Origin: Acorus gramineus
Taxonomy: Eukaryota > Streptophyta > Magnoliopsida > Acorales > Acoraceae
Assembly (NCBI GenBank): GCA_030737835.1
Contig: CM060855.1
Coordinates: 7,851,786 to 7,915,785, forward strand
Direction of reading: 5' to 3'
Length of the DNA: 64,000 bases
Shown one piece after another: positions 1-11,829 of the stretch. The notes under the pieces are model-generated. The model did not search any database. It was given only the letters and a program-made list of their open reading frames with translations, and had not been told where the DNA came from. The first letter of the stretch is position 1; the number at the start of each line of letters is the position of its first letter. The position numbers and the translations under genes were made by a program.

Positions 1-2502
1 CACGGCCTCCCCAGATACGACGCCACCGTGTGCCTCTCCGGGTAGAACTCCGGCCCGGCTCCGATCCTGCATTTCTGGACTGAGAACCCCGTGTTCTGGC
101 CGGGGTCCGTCCGACCGTTGGCGAGGATGGTGTTGTAGTGGCCCTTCGCGGGGCGGCGGAGGATGATGTTGCAGTTCTGGAAGACGGCGGCTGCGTTGCC
201 GAAGATGAAGTCGATGGTGCCGTAGATGTCGCACTCGCGGTAGAATTGGCGGAGGGAGAGGGCGTATAGGGTGTCTTGGTAGCCGCGGAAGCTGCACCGG
301 TAGAAGACCGAGTGGTCCGATGCCACCCTCACCGCGAGAGCTTGCTCTCCGGCGGCCCCCGCCGTGTTAGAGAAGCCTATGTCTTTGGCGATGAATCCGT
401 CGCCTGTGATCACTGAGTCATTCAAAATAAATAAATATTAACCCCTCGTTATGGCGTAGAACATAAGGTAAGAATAATGAAGAATACGTGAGAATAGTTA
501 ACAAAAATTGTTTATTTTGATAGAATAAACCCCGATAGTTATGTCTGGATAAGCTAGGATAAGGCCTGATAACTATTCTAAGAAAATGTTGGAATTGCTT
601 ATCAAGATTTATCTGTGCCAACGGATAAAAATACTCTTCTCTGTCATTTTAAAGAATTTATCTTACCTAACAAACTCATACATATTCAAAAAACGGTCAC
701 ATCTATCAAATCAATCATATATCTCTCACACTATCCCTAGAGGGTATAATTGTCATATAAAAATCATAAACTCTTATTCATCTCTTATCAACCATTTATC
801 ATCACTTTATCCAAAGTGAACCAAATAAAAAAAAATCATTTTTACGTTTTCTAATGAGAATAACAAAAAAGACAACCAAATAAAAAAATGCTTATTCGAC
901 CTGGATTATTATCTATCTCAGTATAGCTATCAGAAGCGAATAACCTAATGTCGCACCCCATACGGGTAAGAGATTATCTCTATGTGGGTCTATCAACAAC
1001 TGTCAATGAAAATATTGTCCCCTTGTACAATTGGGGTATCTACTCACTCCATTAAATGATTTTATTTCATTAATTGACATTTTTTTCATAATTAAGTCAC
1101 TCATGAATTAATTTATGAGAATCTCATCATAACATGGAGTTTCTCATCAACCAACAAAAAAAAAATCGAAAATGAATGATAAAACTGATACAATTAAATC
1201 AATCAATGACACCATAATAAAATAATAATTATTTATAACAATAATAATATTAATATTATTATACATCACATCAACATTTCATCAACGTATTATAAATTTT
1301 AAGTGTCATTGAGTGTACCAAATGTGACGGAGTTGGGCATGCTCGAGCCACCTCCAACACTTCGGTCATTGGTGATCATCGTAGTGTCCTTCCCATCACC
1401 TACTAACATGATATTATCCTTACTGGTCGATATCTTCTCCTTGTAAGTCCCCGCCTTGACATAGATCACGAACCGCCCACCGCTTGCGGCCTCGATCGCG
1501 TCGGATATCGTTTTATAGTCCCCTGTGCCATCTTGAGCCACCACCGCATCAGCCCTGATAGTATTTGTGTCTAGGAGTGCTCTCCGATCTTCGGCCGATA
1601 CCCAATTAGGGAAAACATGTTCTGAGGCTTGTCGACGAGTGTTAGTGCTTGTTGTAGGTCTGTCCGGGATGCGATTTGCGAGGGCAAGAGAATTGCTTGC
1701 GAGGAAAGACAGGTAGTCCATCTTGGAAGATATTTGGGTGCTAATAAGGCTTCGATTTGAGAGATCGTAGCCGATCGAGTCCTTACACGAGTCGTGATAC
1801 GTTAATACCGCGCTCAACCATGTCTGGATGTCTTGCTTGCTCTCTTGGGGTGAGCCTTTGAGAGCTGATAGAGATTGGTCGAGTCGCTTCACTGACATTT
1901 GCATGAGCTCTTCACAATAGTCTGTACGTGAGTGAATCAAACTTTGATTAGTTGGCTAGCACTTTCCCTGCTTTCTATGAAGGAGGTCAAGGTATCAAAT
2001 CTAGATGATGAGCAACCATTTTTAAAAAATAAAATAAAATAAATAGTTTGCATGCATGGACAAGGCAAGAGTTCATGCGCTCGGGCATGCAGTGTGTGCA
2101 TACATAAATAAAAAGCATATATGGAAAACTATAGACAAAATGATATGTGTGTATACCTATTGCAACATCAGGTTGTTGTCCCTTCATGCCTCCCAATTGG
2201 TGGTTAGGGTTTGAAAGCTTAAAAATGGGCAGTTTGGTCGTCTCATCTTTGGTCTTCTCAGCTAGAAGAATCACTAGGTCTGCATATTGATGACCTGTCC
2301 CCAACCCTAATTTATTTGTGGCTAGTAAGGCATCCTCACAGTGGCTTGGATACCTAGTGAAGTTGCACTCTCTGCGGACACTCTCTTCAAAAGCCTCACC
2401 AAAAGATATGGCGACCATGGTGGCTAACAAGCTAAGGATCATCATGAGCCACACTACTGCAGCCTTGTTAGGGAAAACGTAGCTAACTAGACACTTGTCC
2501 AT
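1..2502 (-). CDS. Pectinesterase with PMEI pro-region, 3' end outside window, probably frameshifted
   Basis: De-esterifies cell-wall homogalacturonan after secretion. Exons read as 2502-2157, about 2000-1319 and 412-1 (continuing out of the window). Exon 1 has a hydrophobic signal/anchor (WLMMILSLLATMVAISF) and the start of a PMEI domain (RECNFTRYPSHCEDALL). Exon 2 carries YCEELMQMSVKRLDQSL, TWLSAVLTYHDSC, a DRRALL processing-type site between pro-region and enzyme, and the PME motif AGTYKE. Exon 3 has GYQDTLY and DFIFGNAA with the catalytic Asp residues; LGRP is cut exactly at base 1. The exon 2/exon 3 join is in frame (TTT G|TG ATC). The exon 1 donor at 2156 (phase 1) does not join exon 2 in frame. 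Within exon 2 the PMEI helix FDTLTSFIESRESASQLIKV is in a different frame from the downstream sequence, suggesting a 1-nt loss near 1938-1940. A Met 39 nt upstream (2541) is an alternative start. Confidence 0.85.
413..1318 (-). other. Second intron of the pectinesterase gene
   Basis: Bounded by GT at 1318-1317 and AG at 414-413 on the minus strand. AT-rich. Two short open frames at 418-621 and 586-819 have no recognisable protein character. No gene inside. Confidence 0.7.
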
Positions 2503-2606
2503 TATGTTTACAACAAAGTGCAAATTAACTATATAATGCAACTGTTTCTGCTATATATTGAATAATTGAAACCCCCAAGTAGTGTCGAAGTAGGTTTATT
2601 ATGTGC

Positions 2607-2614
2607 TATTTATA
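2607..2614 (-). promoter_or_regulatory. TATA box of the pectinesterase gene
   Basis: TATAAATA on the minus strand within CTATAAATAG, about 105 bases upstream of the chosen ATG at 2502. Position and orientation fit a plant core promoter. Inference from sequence only. Confidence 0.6.
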
Positions 2615-3771
2615 GAGAGTGGCTTGTACTTCGAGTAGCTGAATATGAGTTCCCCATGTTGAGTGGGTTGTTGATGTCGTTATCTGCTGGTTTGTATGTC
2701 CACGTTATGAGGATGCCGATGTCATGCATGTAGTACTCATGTCACGGGCCAATATTTCATATTCCACGTGTACGTACCAACCATATATGAGACCTTATTA
2801 ACTACTGCATATGATATTTATTAATGGAAGAAGGATATATAAACTTTCATTAAAATTAAATGGAGGGGAATTACCTGTTGACATGATCCTGCATTAATTA
2901 ATCACGTGAGAATATATTATCCCATCACTTTTAGGGGTAATTAATGAGCTAGGGGTGTTTTATCTTTTTATAATTACTTAATTCTTAAAACTATGCATTA
3001 ATTGTTGATGTGGCGTCTCCTCCGTTCCTCAGGTTAAAAATTATGTTTCATTTTTTTAATTGTAACCCATATACTCGTTCCCATATTAGATACTTAATTT
3101 TCAAATGAAGGACAAGTAAACAAAAATAATTGAAATGTGTTATTTTGTGTATTTTCAATTTAGTAAAAGATACATAGACTTACGTAGATATATGGGAATT
3201 GTTGATGCATGTGGAGAACTAAAGCAGCAATTCTTGGCGATGTGTGGCAAATCATGTTTATATCTTTCATGCATGTTTTAATTGACACCTAAAATTAATT
3301 TACTCCCAAATTCAATTCATCAAAAAATATATGAAAATAGTTTTTTTTTTTTTGATAATTTTTTTTTCTTAGTCAAATCTTCCTCTATCAGGAAGAGATA
3401 AGACTCAAACTTAAGTCTCCTTACTAAAGAGGGGGTATCTCTTTCATCCTATCAAGAAGAAATTTGGTATATGAAAATAGTTGATTTATGGAAATATATA
3501 TATAGTAAGAGATATTCAAGCCCTACACAATTAATTATTTAAATTGGGCAAAAAAAATAGTGGACATCTCGATAATTTAACCAGAGCTACAATTCTTGAC
3601 ATGAAAAGGATCAATTATTTTTGCTTCATAGTAAAGCAGGGATTAGACTTCAGCCCCTCATACACTAGTGAGTGTTTTTTAAGGTAAACCCTGGACTTGA
3701 ACCCATGATAATCAAGACTAAGAGTTTGTAAGAGAACTAGTAGATAAATATGTTAATCAATAATACAAAAG

Positions 3772-3930
3772 TTTTTTTTTTTTTTTTTATATTGGAGGGA
3801 TCTCCCATGGCTAATCTCACGGTCGAGTTGGGAAGGCCACCTCCGCTTATTTGTCCCGGTCCCATAGAAAATTCTTTCGAATAGTCGTCAACAAATAGAT
3901 AGATAAATCAATACCAAGACTCGAACTCAA
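3772..3930 (-). mobile_element. SINE, 5'-truncated copy
   Basis: Reads on the minus strand as a tRNA-type B box (GAGTTCGAGTCTTGG near 3917-3929), then a body with TTCTATGGGACC, AAGCGGAGGTGGCC and a terminal poly(A), which is the poly(T) at 3772-3788. Its body matches the copies at 21381 and 61683 over most of the length. The A-box part is missing or diverged beyond recognition. Confidence 0.65.
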
Positions 3931-5647
3931 GAAAAGAAAAAATATAAAAGTTTACACACAAAACGTGAAACAAATCAATTAATAAATAAAAAAATGGTTA
4001 GGTTAAATGCGGATCTTTCACTCCCCCACACATTGAATGTCCGCATCGTGGACGGACATAACATGACCTTTCAATTTCTGTTTCCGTGTCACTTTCAACG
4101 GAGACATTCAACTATCCTCTTAGTATTACATATTCAAAAACATATATATAATATATAGTGATAGCTACATCTACTCCATTTCAGTGAATTCATAGAAACC
4201 TAAAGATGTGATTTAATGAGTTTAATCATCACACGTAGAAATGCCATACTAACAACAAACATATCTCAATCAACGATATAATATATCAGTTAAGGAGTGG
4301 TATCACTACGACCCTAATTATTTTGTCATCAATTAATATTGCTTGCTTTTGAAATGTCTGGCTAGTTCAAATTAGTTTGGATTATTTGTTTGACAAATAT
4401 AGAGAATTCATATGTAAATCAATTTACATGGTGTCACATATAATGACATAAAACTATTTTTTTAATAAATGCTTTGAAATTTATTTGAAAATAAAAAATC
4501 ATGCATACTCATTTTCTACCAATTTATTCATGTCATCTATGTAGCGCACCATACAAGAATTCTTGAGTTTTCTTCAATCTTATCCCGATCAAAATGATTT
4601 AGGAGGGGACATTAATACACCCCAAGAGTGTGTGTGTTATTAAAAGAGTATATTCTTGATTTTAAAAAATACAGAAAGATATGCTTTAAATTTATTCAAT
4701 TATGTTTTTTTACTTTTATAAGAACATGTTTTATTAGATACATATATATATTTTTTGAATAATTAGACCTAATATTTTCCATTGGGAGAAGCGCTACAAG
4801 GAAAATACCTTTTTGCTACAAATGTTTAACTAAGGAAACCAAATACGTTGGTTAACACGTGTCCCAACAAAGCACTACAAAAGTCATTGATAAATGTATA
4901 TTTTATTAGATAAATATATATATATTTTAAAAGAGTTAAAGATATATAAGTCCCTATAAACATGCATAAACCTATTTAAGTCACTGCAAACTTGTGGTGA
5001 GACATACCCGTTCTTTAAACTGTTATAATTAGACAATTTAATCATTCAATTAAATTTTCTTAGAATATTCCATCCATATTAAATTAAACACTCATATAAG
5101 TCACTGAAAATATTGAAAAAGACATATAAGTTCTTTTAAATGATCAATTTGTCATTGAACCCGTTTTCACTTTTCTTCTCTTTTAATCTTAATAGGATGT
5201 TAAATACATATAACATGTTAGGACTTTGCATCTTTCAATGTTTTTGCATGCACAATGAAGAATTATTTTTGAAAAAAAAATATTGAAACTTGGAAAAGAG
5301 AGGCTGAGGAACGTCAATAGTGATGCTTGAGGGATTGGAACCGATTTCTTCCTCCCCCTATCATCTCTGTCGTCCAGTCTTGTATGAAGAGAACAATCTT
5401 AGTATATCGATTAAACATAAAACATGCAAAAAAAAAAAAAAGAAGAAGAAAAGGGATGCATTGAATAATCTGTGATGCGAAGAGATCAATTAGGATTTTT
5501 TTTAAAATTTATTTTTAAGAAAGAATAGTGTATCTATGACCCAATTTCAATTTAGATATTCAGATCTAGGATGGATCAAATACAATAAAAAAAACCCCTA
5601 ATCTTCAATAGAAATCACAATAAAAAATTTAAATTTTTTTTAGAGGG

Positions 5648-5985
5648 TATAATAGTCAAATTACACCCATAGTTAATTCTAACCCTAAGTGAGTTAATAA
5701 GAGGTGAGTTAATAAGAGTTAACAATAGGGATTTATATGACATTTTTTATGTTTGCAAGGACATGCATGTCCTCTCCCAAGTTTACAAGGATTTATGTGG
5801 GTTTTTAAGTGTTTGTATAATAGTCAAATTACACCCATAGTTAATTCTAACCCTAAGTGAGTTAATAAGAGTTAACAATAGGGATTTATATGACATTTTT
5901 TATGTTTGCACGGACATGCATGTCCTCCTCAAAGTTTACAAAGATTTATGTGGGTTTTTAAGTATTTGTAAGGACTTAAATGGTC
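5648..5985. repeat. Tandem duplication, two copies of about 170 bp
   Basis: The unit beginning ATAATAGTCAAATTACACCC and running through AGGGATTTATATGACATTTT to GTGGGTTTTTAAGT occurs at about 5648-5817 and again at 5818-5985. The copies are nearly identical, except that the first carries an extra GAGTTAATAAGAG segment. Non-coding. Confidence 0.8.
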
Positions 5986-8643
5986 TTTAATCTTTTTTTA
6001 AAATAATGAGACCTAATATTTATTGATCTTATATAAAATTTTTTCGATTTTCATAAGTTTTCAAGTAGATGTGGCTGTGTCCTTTTTTATAATGTTTTAT
6101 CAAGGAAATAACTTTCCTTGGTAAAATGTTTGCTTGGAAAAAAGTACTCTTTTACCCGTCAAATAAATTATTTTCGCTCGTAATTCTATCTTAAAGAAAA
6201 AGAGAAATTAATTACGGGTCCTTTAGACCACCCGCTAATTATTTTAGGTCCCTCACACTTTTAGGTTTTTAATCCGTGAGTGTATTTTTATTGAGTCATT
6301 TCATTCACTTATGGTTATCTTTTTCCCATTTCATTCTATTTCTATTTACACTTTGTATTTTTCATTTATTCCTTGTCTCTCAACTATCTACATGAATTAG
6401 TGCTTTCCCCACTCGAATCCACATTCCTTCAGGATAGCAACCACCATACGAAAAGATTGTTTGTTCTCTCTCTCAATCCCGTCATGACAGCGGCCACCAC
6501 ACGAAATTAATAATGTACCTAAAGACATTAACAATGTATACGATATCGTGATCATATTTAACAGTATTACTAACGAAAAACATGTGTAGGGATTTAGAAA
6601 AAATGTTTCATCGAGTTAGGGATTTAAAAAATATAAAAATGCTAGAGACCTATGGATAATCCGAAAGACAGCCGGTATATATGTATTAATGATGTATTAC
6701 CTACGACATAACTTGCTTGGCAAAGTATATGTGATTTTTTATGATGTTTTACTAAGGAAACCGGTTCCTTGCTAATGTTTGTTTGCTTTTTTAAGTCCGG
6801 CCCATTTATGTTTCTCTAATTTTTCTCCAAAACTCGCAATAACAGAACCCTAACAACCTTTGCCGAACCCCTCTCGATCATTTGTCGGCTCTCTCGACCA
6901 TTGCCGGATGTCTCCACCATCTATCCTTCGCCGGTCGTCTCTCCGCCGCAGAGGATCGAAATCGCCGTCTCTCATTCACCGGTCGTCTTTCCGCCGAAGT
7001 TTGAATCGAAATTTCTCGGTCAGTTTTTATTTTGTTTACTTGGTAGATGATCTTCAGAGCTATATATTCATGTTTTGATAGATTTTTTATGGTTATTTTT
7101 TATGTTACAAGTCCTCTCTGTTTTATTTGTGTTGAGTGATAAGGATTTGTGTCATGAATATATTATTAACTTTATTTTAATGTTTCTGGTTATTGTTTTA
7201 TAGACAATGAGTCCATTTTTTTTTTTTTTTTCATCTGTTCTGTTTTCCATTTTTTTTTTTTTTTGCTTGTTATAGGATCTTCAGATTTCATGTTTTGTGA
7301 GTGGAAATATAGTCTGTAATTCACCCTTCATTCTAAAATTCTTATTGACAATGAAAAGACCATGCAAGCCTTATCGAAGTCATAATTCTTCAATTTAACC
7401 ATAGGGATTTATACACTACCAGCAACATTTCTCAGTTGTTCCCTAGTGATCCTTTCAGTCACACATTGAGTTCAAGTTCTATAGATATATGTGTTCTGGT
7501 TCATTCAAAAGCTAGTTCAGTTTATCTATTGGAGTAGCAGTAGCTCGCTGACTGATTTGTACCCTGGTTAGGCCTCAACTCATGTATCACTCTAAAGTTG
7601 ATCATTCAAGACCTCTGCATTGCTACCCGCTGAAGCTTTAAAAAATTCCAGACATTTTAGAAACAAAATCATGCCACAACAACCAAACAGCAGATAGGAG
7701 GTAGTACTATTCCAATTCACCCTTCCTATGCCTTTTTGTAGTGATGTCTACCAATCACACACAACCTTGGGGAGGTGATGACTTCACAGTTGAGAGAAGT
7801 AAAGGCTACATGCATATAATCAGATCACTTCTTAATGATTTACCGTTTTTTGCCCATGTATTTGTTTTAATGACGTACATGATTGCTGTTTTTTTTATTT
7901 TAATGTTTTTAACAACAGAGGGTTCGATCATTGTATTGTTGATTTGTTCTTTTGGTCTTCACTTTTGCAAGTAATGGCATCTCATTGTATCAGCAAAGAA
8001 TTAGTTGTTAATTAGTTGTCCTTCATTTACCAAGAAAAATGAAGAAGATTTAGTTGTTCTTCACCCACAAAATGGTAGGATACACCTCAGTTTTAAGTGT
8101 TGCTTCTCACTTAACGGTAATTGTTAAGTGTATTTAAATTCCTGCATGCATTAAAGAAACCATAGACTCGTTCAAGAGATTTCATCACACTTCATATGTG
8201 ATGAAATCTCTCGAATTGTCCATTTCGGACAGATCAAGAATGCGAACTTCTGTATTGTACTTATCGAACTTCTGTATCGAAATTCCCGCATGTTTTGTTC
8301 CCTGGAAAGTTTTAGTGGTGTCTCCTCTTGTTCTCTGGGTACATTAAGATTGATTTAGTGTTGTGCGTAATTTTGGTTTACATTATGAAATAACGCACAT
8401 ACTTCAAATCATAGTTGTCTGGGCGACCCGCCTAGGCGCCACCCAGGCATATAGGCCGGCTGAAAAGCCCTAGGCGCTCACACGCCTAACAAAGTTTTGA
8501 TTAAGTGGGCCCCCTTTTGTTATTTCTCACTTCATTAGATGATTCAGATTTTATAAAAGTTAAAGTAACAATCCCTCCAACTTAGAATATTTGAATTCTT
8601 AATGTCATTTTTAAAGTCCATGTTTGATGTTGTGATTGTAGAT

Positions 8644-10845
8644 ATGGATAAGAGTTTGATGAGAGCTAAGAACAAGTTTGGTCCCGATTATATTCAAGAC
8701 GTTAAAAGTTCATGGATTTTGCTCGTAGTAAGATAGATGGATCCAATAGGATTCAATGTCCATGTCGTGTATGCAATAACGTGTATTATAAGACCATACA
8801 CATGGTTGAAAATGAGTTGTTCATAAATAGCATTGATCAAAGTTACTCAATGCATACATCACGGAGAAGAATTCCAATCAAGAAATAAGGAAACTTATGT
8901 TGATAATGACCTAGTTGTGTTGAATGATGAGGGTGAAGATTGTGATGAGATGCAAGAAATTTTATAAGATGTGTACATGGGAAATTTTGTTAATAACAAC
9001 TTTAAAGCATCATCAAGTAGTCAAAATCCTCCAATGAGTTAATTTGGAATTGAGACAATTTGATAAATTGTTGAGGGATGCGTTGTGTCCACTTTATCCA
9101 GTGAGAACTTTTCTAATTGAATTTTCTTGTTAAATTGCTTCATTTGAAGACAATAAATAATTGGAGCAACAAATCTGTTGATATGTTGCTTGAATTATTA
9201 AAGGAAGCATTACCCATTGGAAACACCTTACCTAAGTCCCATTATGAGGCAAAAACCTTAATGCGAGACTTGGGCCTTGATTATATTCGCATACATGCAT
9301 GTAAAAATGATTGTATATTGGTCTGGAAGGAGCATGAAGCAATAGAAGAGTGTCCTACTTGTGGTGAGTCTCGATGGAGGTATAACCAAGGTGTTGCAGT
9401 ACTTCCCCTTGAAACCAAGATTGCAATGGTTTGTTCATATTGGGAAAAATAGCTGAAGATATGAGGTGGCACAAGGAGAAACGCTTATCGGATAAAAATA
9501 ATAGGAGGCATCCAGCAGACCATCTTGCTTGGAAAGAATTTGATAATATGTATGCATGGTTTGCCCAAGATTCTCGAAATGTTTTCTTGGTTTGGCAAGT
9601 GACAGTTTTAATCCATTTGGTAACATGAATACCTCTTACAATATGTGGCTAGTGGTTGTTATGTCGTACAATTTACCGCCTTGGATGTGTATGAACAAGT
9701 CATTTTTCAGAATGTGTTTGCTAATTCCAGGACTTAGGTCACCTGGAAATGTTATTGACGTGTATTTATGACCATTAATAGATGAGTTGAATGAATTGTG
9801 GGAAGATGGTGTCCAAACTACAAACATATGATGCATTTGCAAGTGAAACTTTCCGATTGCACGCAGGGGTGTTGTGGACAATAAATGACATTCCGACATA
9901 TGGAAAATTTTCAGGGTGGAGCACTAAAGGGATACTGGCATGTCCAACTTGTGAGGTAGAGACAAGTTCATCATTGTTGAAGTATGACAGGAAAATTTGT
10001 TACATGTGTCACCGTCATTTTCTACCACCTGATCATGCTTGGCGAAGGAAAATGACAATGTTTGATGGTAGGCAAGAGCATAAATTGCCACCTAAGGAGT
10101 TATCTGGAAATGACATGGTAGAGCAACTAAGAAATATTAGAGATGTTAAATTTGGTGGTTTGCATTCCTATTCAAGTGCATAACTGAAATATTCATCTTT
10201 TATATTAACAAAGCGTTATTTGGATAGAAATATTCATCCTAAGTGGTTTGAAAAACGTGTAAGTTTTTTTTTTCTTCTATTGATAGGTATTGCATAATAT
10301 TGTTGTAATTTAATTGACACACTCATGGTTACTATGTGCTAGATGAAGTCTTTGCATTCTTCTAATTCTATCGAAGCGTATGATCAATTTTATTTACTAG
10401 CTTGCAGTCCTGATCGACGAGTAACAAGGTATACGGGTTGCATTGTAAATGGGATTAGGTTCCACACAGTAGAGCGTGAGAAACATCGAAGCACACAAAA
10501 ACAGTGGTGTCGTTGTTCAAGGCTCACATCAATCAAAGGGTGTCATTGAATTGCATTATTGTATGGGAAATCGGGTGTACTTGTTCAAGTGTGATTGGTG
10601 GGACACTGGAAATTAAAAGTTGGGAATACGTATTGATGAGCATTTCACTAGCATCAATTTATCCTGCAAATGGTATGAAGATGACCCATTTATCCTAGCA
10701 AGCCAAGCTGAACAAGTTTATCTTCCCGATGCTAAATTAGGAAACACTTGGCATGTAGTGCAGAAAATCAAGCCCAGACAATTTAATTTTATGACATTCC
10801 CGCGGAAGATAAAAAAGAAAGTGAGGAATTTGAAAATGAAACATT
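8644..10845 (+). pseudogene. Degenerate CACTA (En/Spm) TNP2-type transposase
   Basis: Begins with the Transpos_assoc N-terminus (MDKSLMRAKNKFGPDYIQDV, then after a frameshift near 8708 an IQCPCRVCNN zinc-binding motif). Transposase_21 blocks follow in several frames: NWSNKSVDMLLELLKEALP and ECPTCGESRWRY (9140-9400), AEDMRWHKEKR and HPADHLAWKEFDNM (9450-9560), FNPFGNMNTSYNMW and YNLPPWMCM (9610-9700), IPGLRSPGN (9720-9750), FSGWSTKGILACPTC and RRKMTMFDGRQEHKLPP (9900-10090). The rest of the catalytic domain and DUF4218 are missing after about 10180. HPKWFEKRV (10230) and a DUF4216 C-terminus (YDQFYLLACSPDRRVTRYTG at 10380; SINLSCKWYEDDPFILASQ at 10650) remain. Several frameshifts, stops and the internal deletion make it non-functional. 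Confidence 0.85.
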
Positions 10846-10994
10846 AATGGGAGATCAGGTGTATCAAGAAGACTTTTCATTAGGGGGTGATGGGAATGTC
10901 TTATTTGAGATGATGTGATTCCAACTCATGTAGACGCTTCAATCATACAAGAAGACATGAGAATAGATGACACATTTATTATTGATGATGGAAG

Positions 10995-11525
10995 CATTAG
11001 TTCAAAGTGCGGCACGTACCGATATGTGCGGCCGCACGTGCCGATGTGCCCCCCTCGGCGCACATCAACACCCAAGTGCTATCCAAGTGCGGCCATGTGC
11101 GCTTCTGTGCGGGCATATGCAGTCATGTGTGGCCAGTTGTTAGAACCCAGTTCGAACGGGAATCAAACGGCCCTTAGGCGTTCGAATCCAGTTCGAACGG
11201 AAAATCAAACGGCCTTTCAGGTGTTCGAACCCAGTTCGAACAAAATTCAAACGGCCTTTAAGCGTTCGAACCTAGTTCGAACGGAATTCAAACGGTTCGA
11301 ACACAGTTCGAACGGGATTCAAACGGCCCTTACGCGTTCGAACCCAGCTCGAACGGCATTCAAACGGTCCTTAAGCGTTCGAATTCCGTTCCGTTCGAAC
11401 GAGGTTCAAACGCCCATATACTAAAAAAAAATTAAAAATATATATATATGTATACAATGTGCTGCCGCATGTACTGTATGCGGACCCCACCGCATATGGG
11501 GTCCGCACATGTTTTTAAAACTATG
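10995..11525. mobile_element. Non-autonomous hAT-like element inside the CACTA transposon
   Basis: The flanks repeat GATGGAAG exactly (10987-10994 and 11526-11533), an 8-bp target duplication as made by hAT elements. The ends are imperfect inverted repeats: left CATTAGTTCAAAGTGCGG, right (reverse complement) CATAGTTTTAAAAACATGTGCGG. Inside are GTGCGGCNNC-type words at both ends and a tandem array. It encodes no transposase; the 169-codon frame across it is produced by the repeat array. It interrupts the acidic C-terminal tail after the CACTA DUF4216 region. hAT assignment is inference from the duplication length. Confidence 0.7.
11140..11415. repeat. Minisatellite of about 42 bp, 6-7 units
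   Basis: Units have the form GTTCGAACCCAGTTCGAACG, then an AAATCAAACGG-type block and CCCTTAAGC, repeated about seven times with point changes and a shortened fourth unit. Each unit holds two TTCGAA-type palindromes about 14 bp apart, so both strands carry almost the same array. Lies inside the hAT-like element 10995-11525. Confidence 0.9.
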
Positions 11526-11829
11526 GATGGAAGTGAGGTATGGGGGATGCAACCGAGTACAATAGTGATGATAAAGAACCACTACTAAGTGATAGTGGTC
11601 CCAGAGAAGGTGATTGAATTAAAACTTCAGCTGGAGGTCACCTACTTGTATTGTGTAGCGTTTGCTTAAACAAGGATATCATGGTTGCCTACTTGTAGTT
11701 CAACTTATGAACAATATATTGTATCTTTGTTTGGTGTTTGATCACCTTTGCTATAATTCCATATATAATTTTGTAATATTCGTGGTTGTTTTGTTCTTTC
11801 TCAAAAAAAAAAAAAAAATTCCATGGTTG

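Larger units (their letters stand above)
2620..8640. other. Gene-poor AT-rich interval with repeats
   Basis: Upstream of the pectinesterase and before the CACTA coding region. It holds a truncated SINE (3772-3930), a tandem duplication (5648-5985), and AAGGAA/TTCCTT palindromic motifs near 4790-4850, 6100-6130 and 6740-6790 that look like DNA-transposon subterminal repeats. A GC-richer stretch at 6840-7020 is open for 72 codons; its Arg/Ser-rich translation comes from repeated CGCCGGTCGTC words and I do not recognise it. At 8410-8490 is a GCCTAGGCG-rich palindromic motif typical of plant DNA-transposon ends. No gene supported. Confidence 0.5.

Noticed and set aside
4790-4890. CACTA-like terminal words (CGCTACAAGGAAAATACC at 4791, CACTACAAAAG at 4874)
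   Set aside because: They resemble CACTA ends, but no matching inverted end or 3-bp duplication was found, so I could not set the boundaries of the large element.
7412-7742. CACTACC...TTTTTGTAGTG pair as a small CACTA element
   Set aside because: Only CACTAC is shared between the ends; too short to support an inverted repeat.
10915-11424. 169-codon plus-strand frame
   Set aside because: Most of it is the 42-bp minisatellite, whose unit length is a multiple of three, so stops are avoided by repetition.
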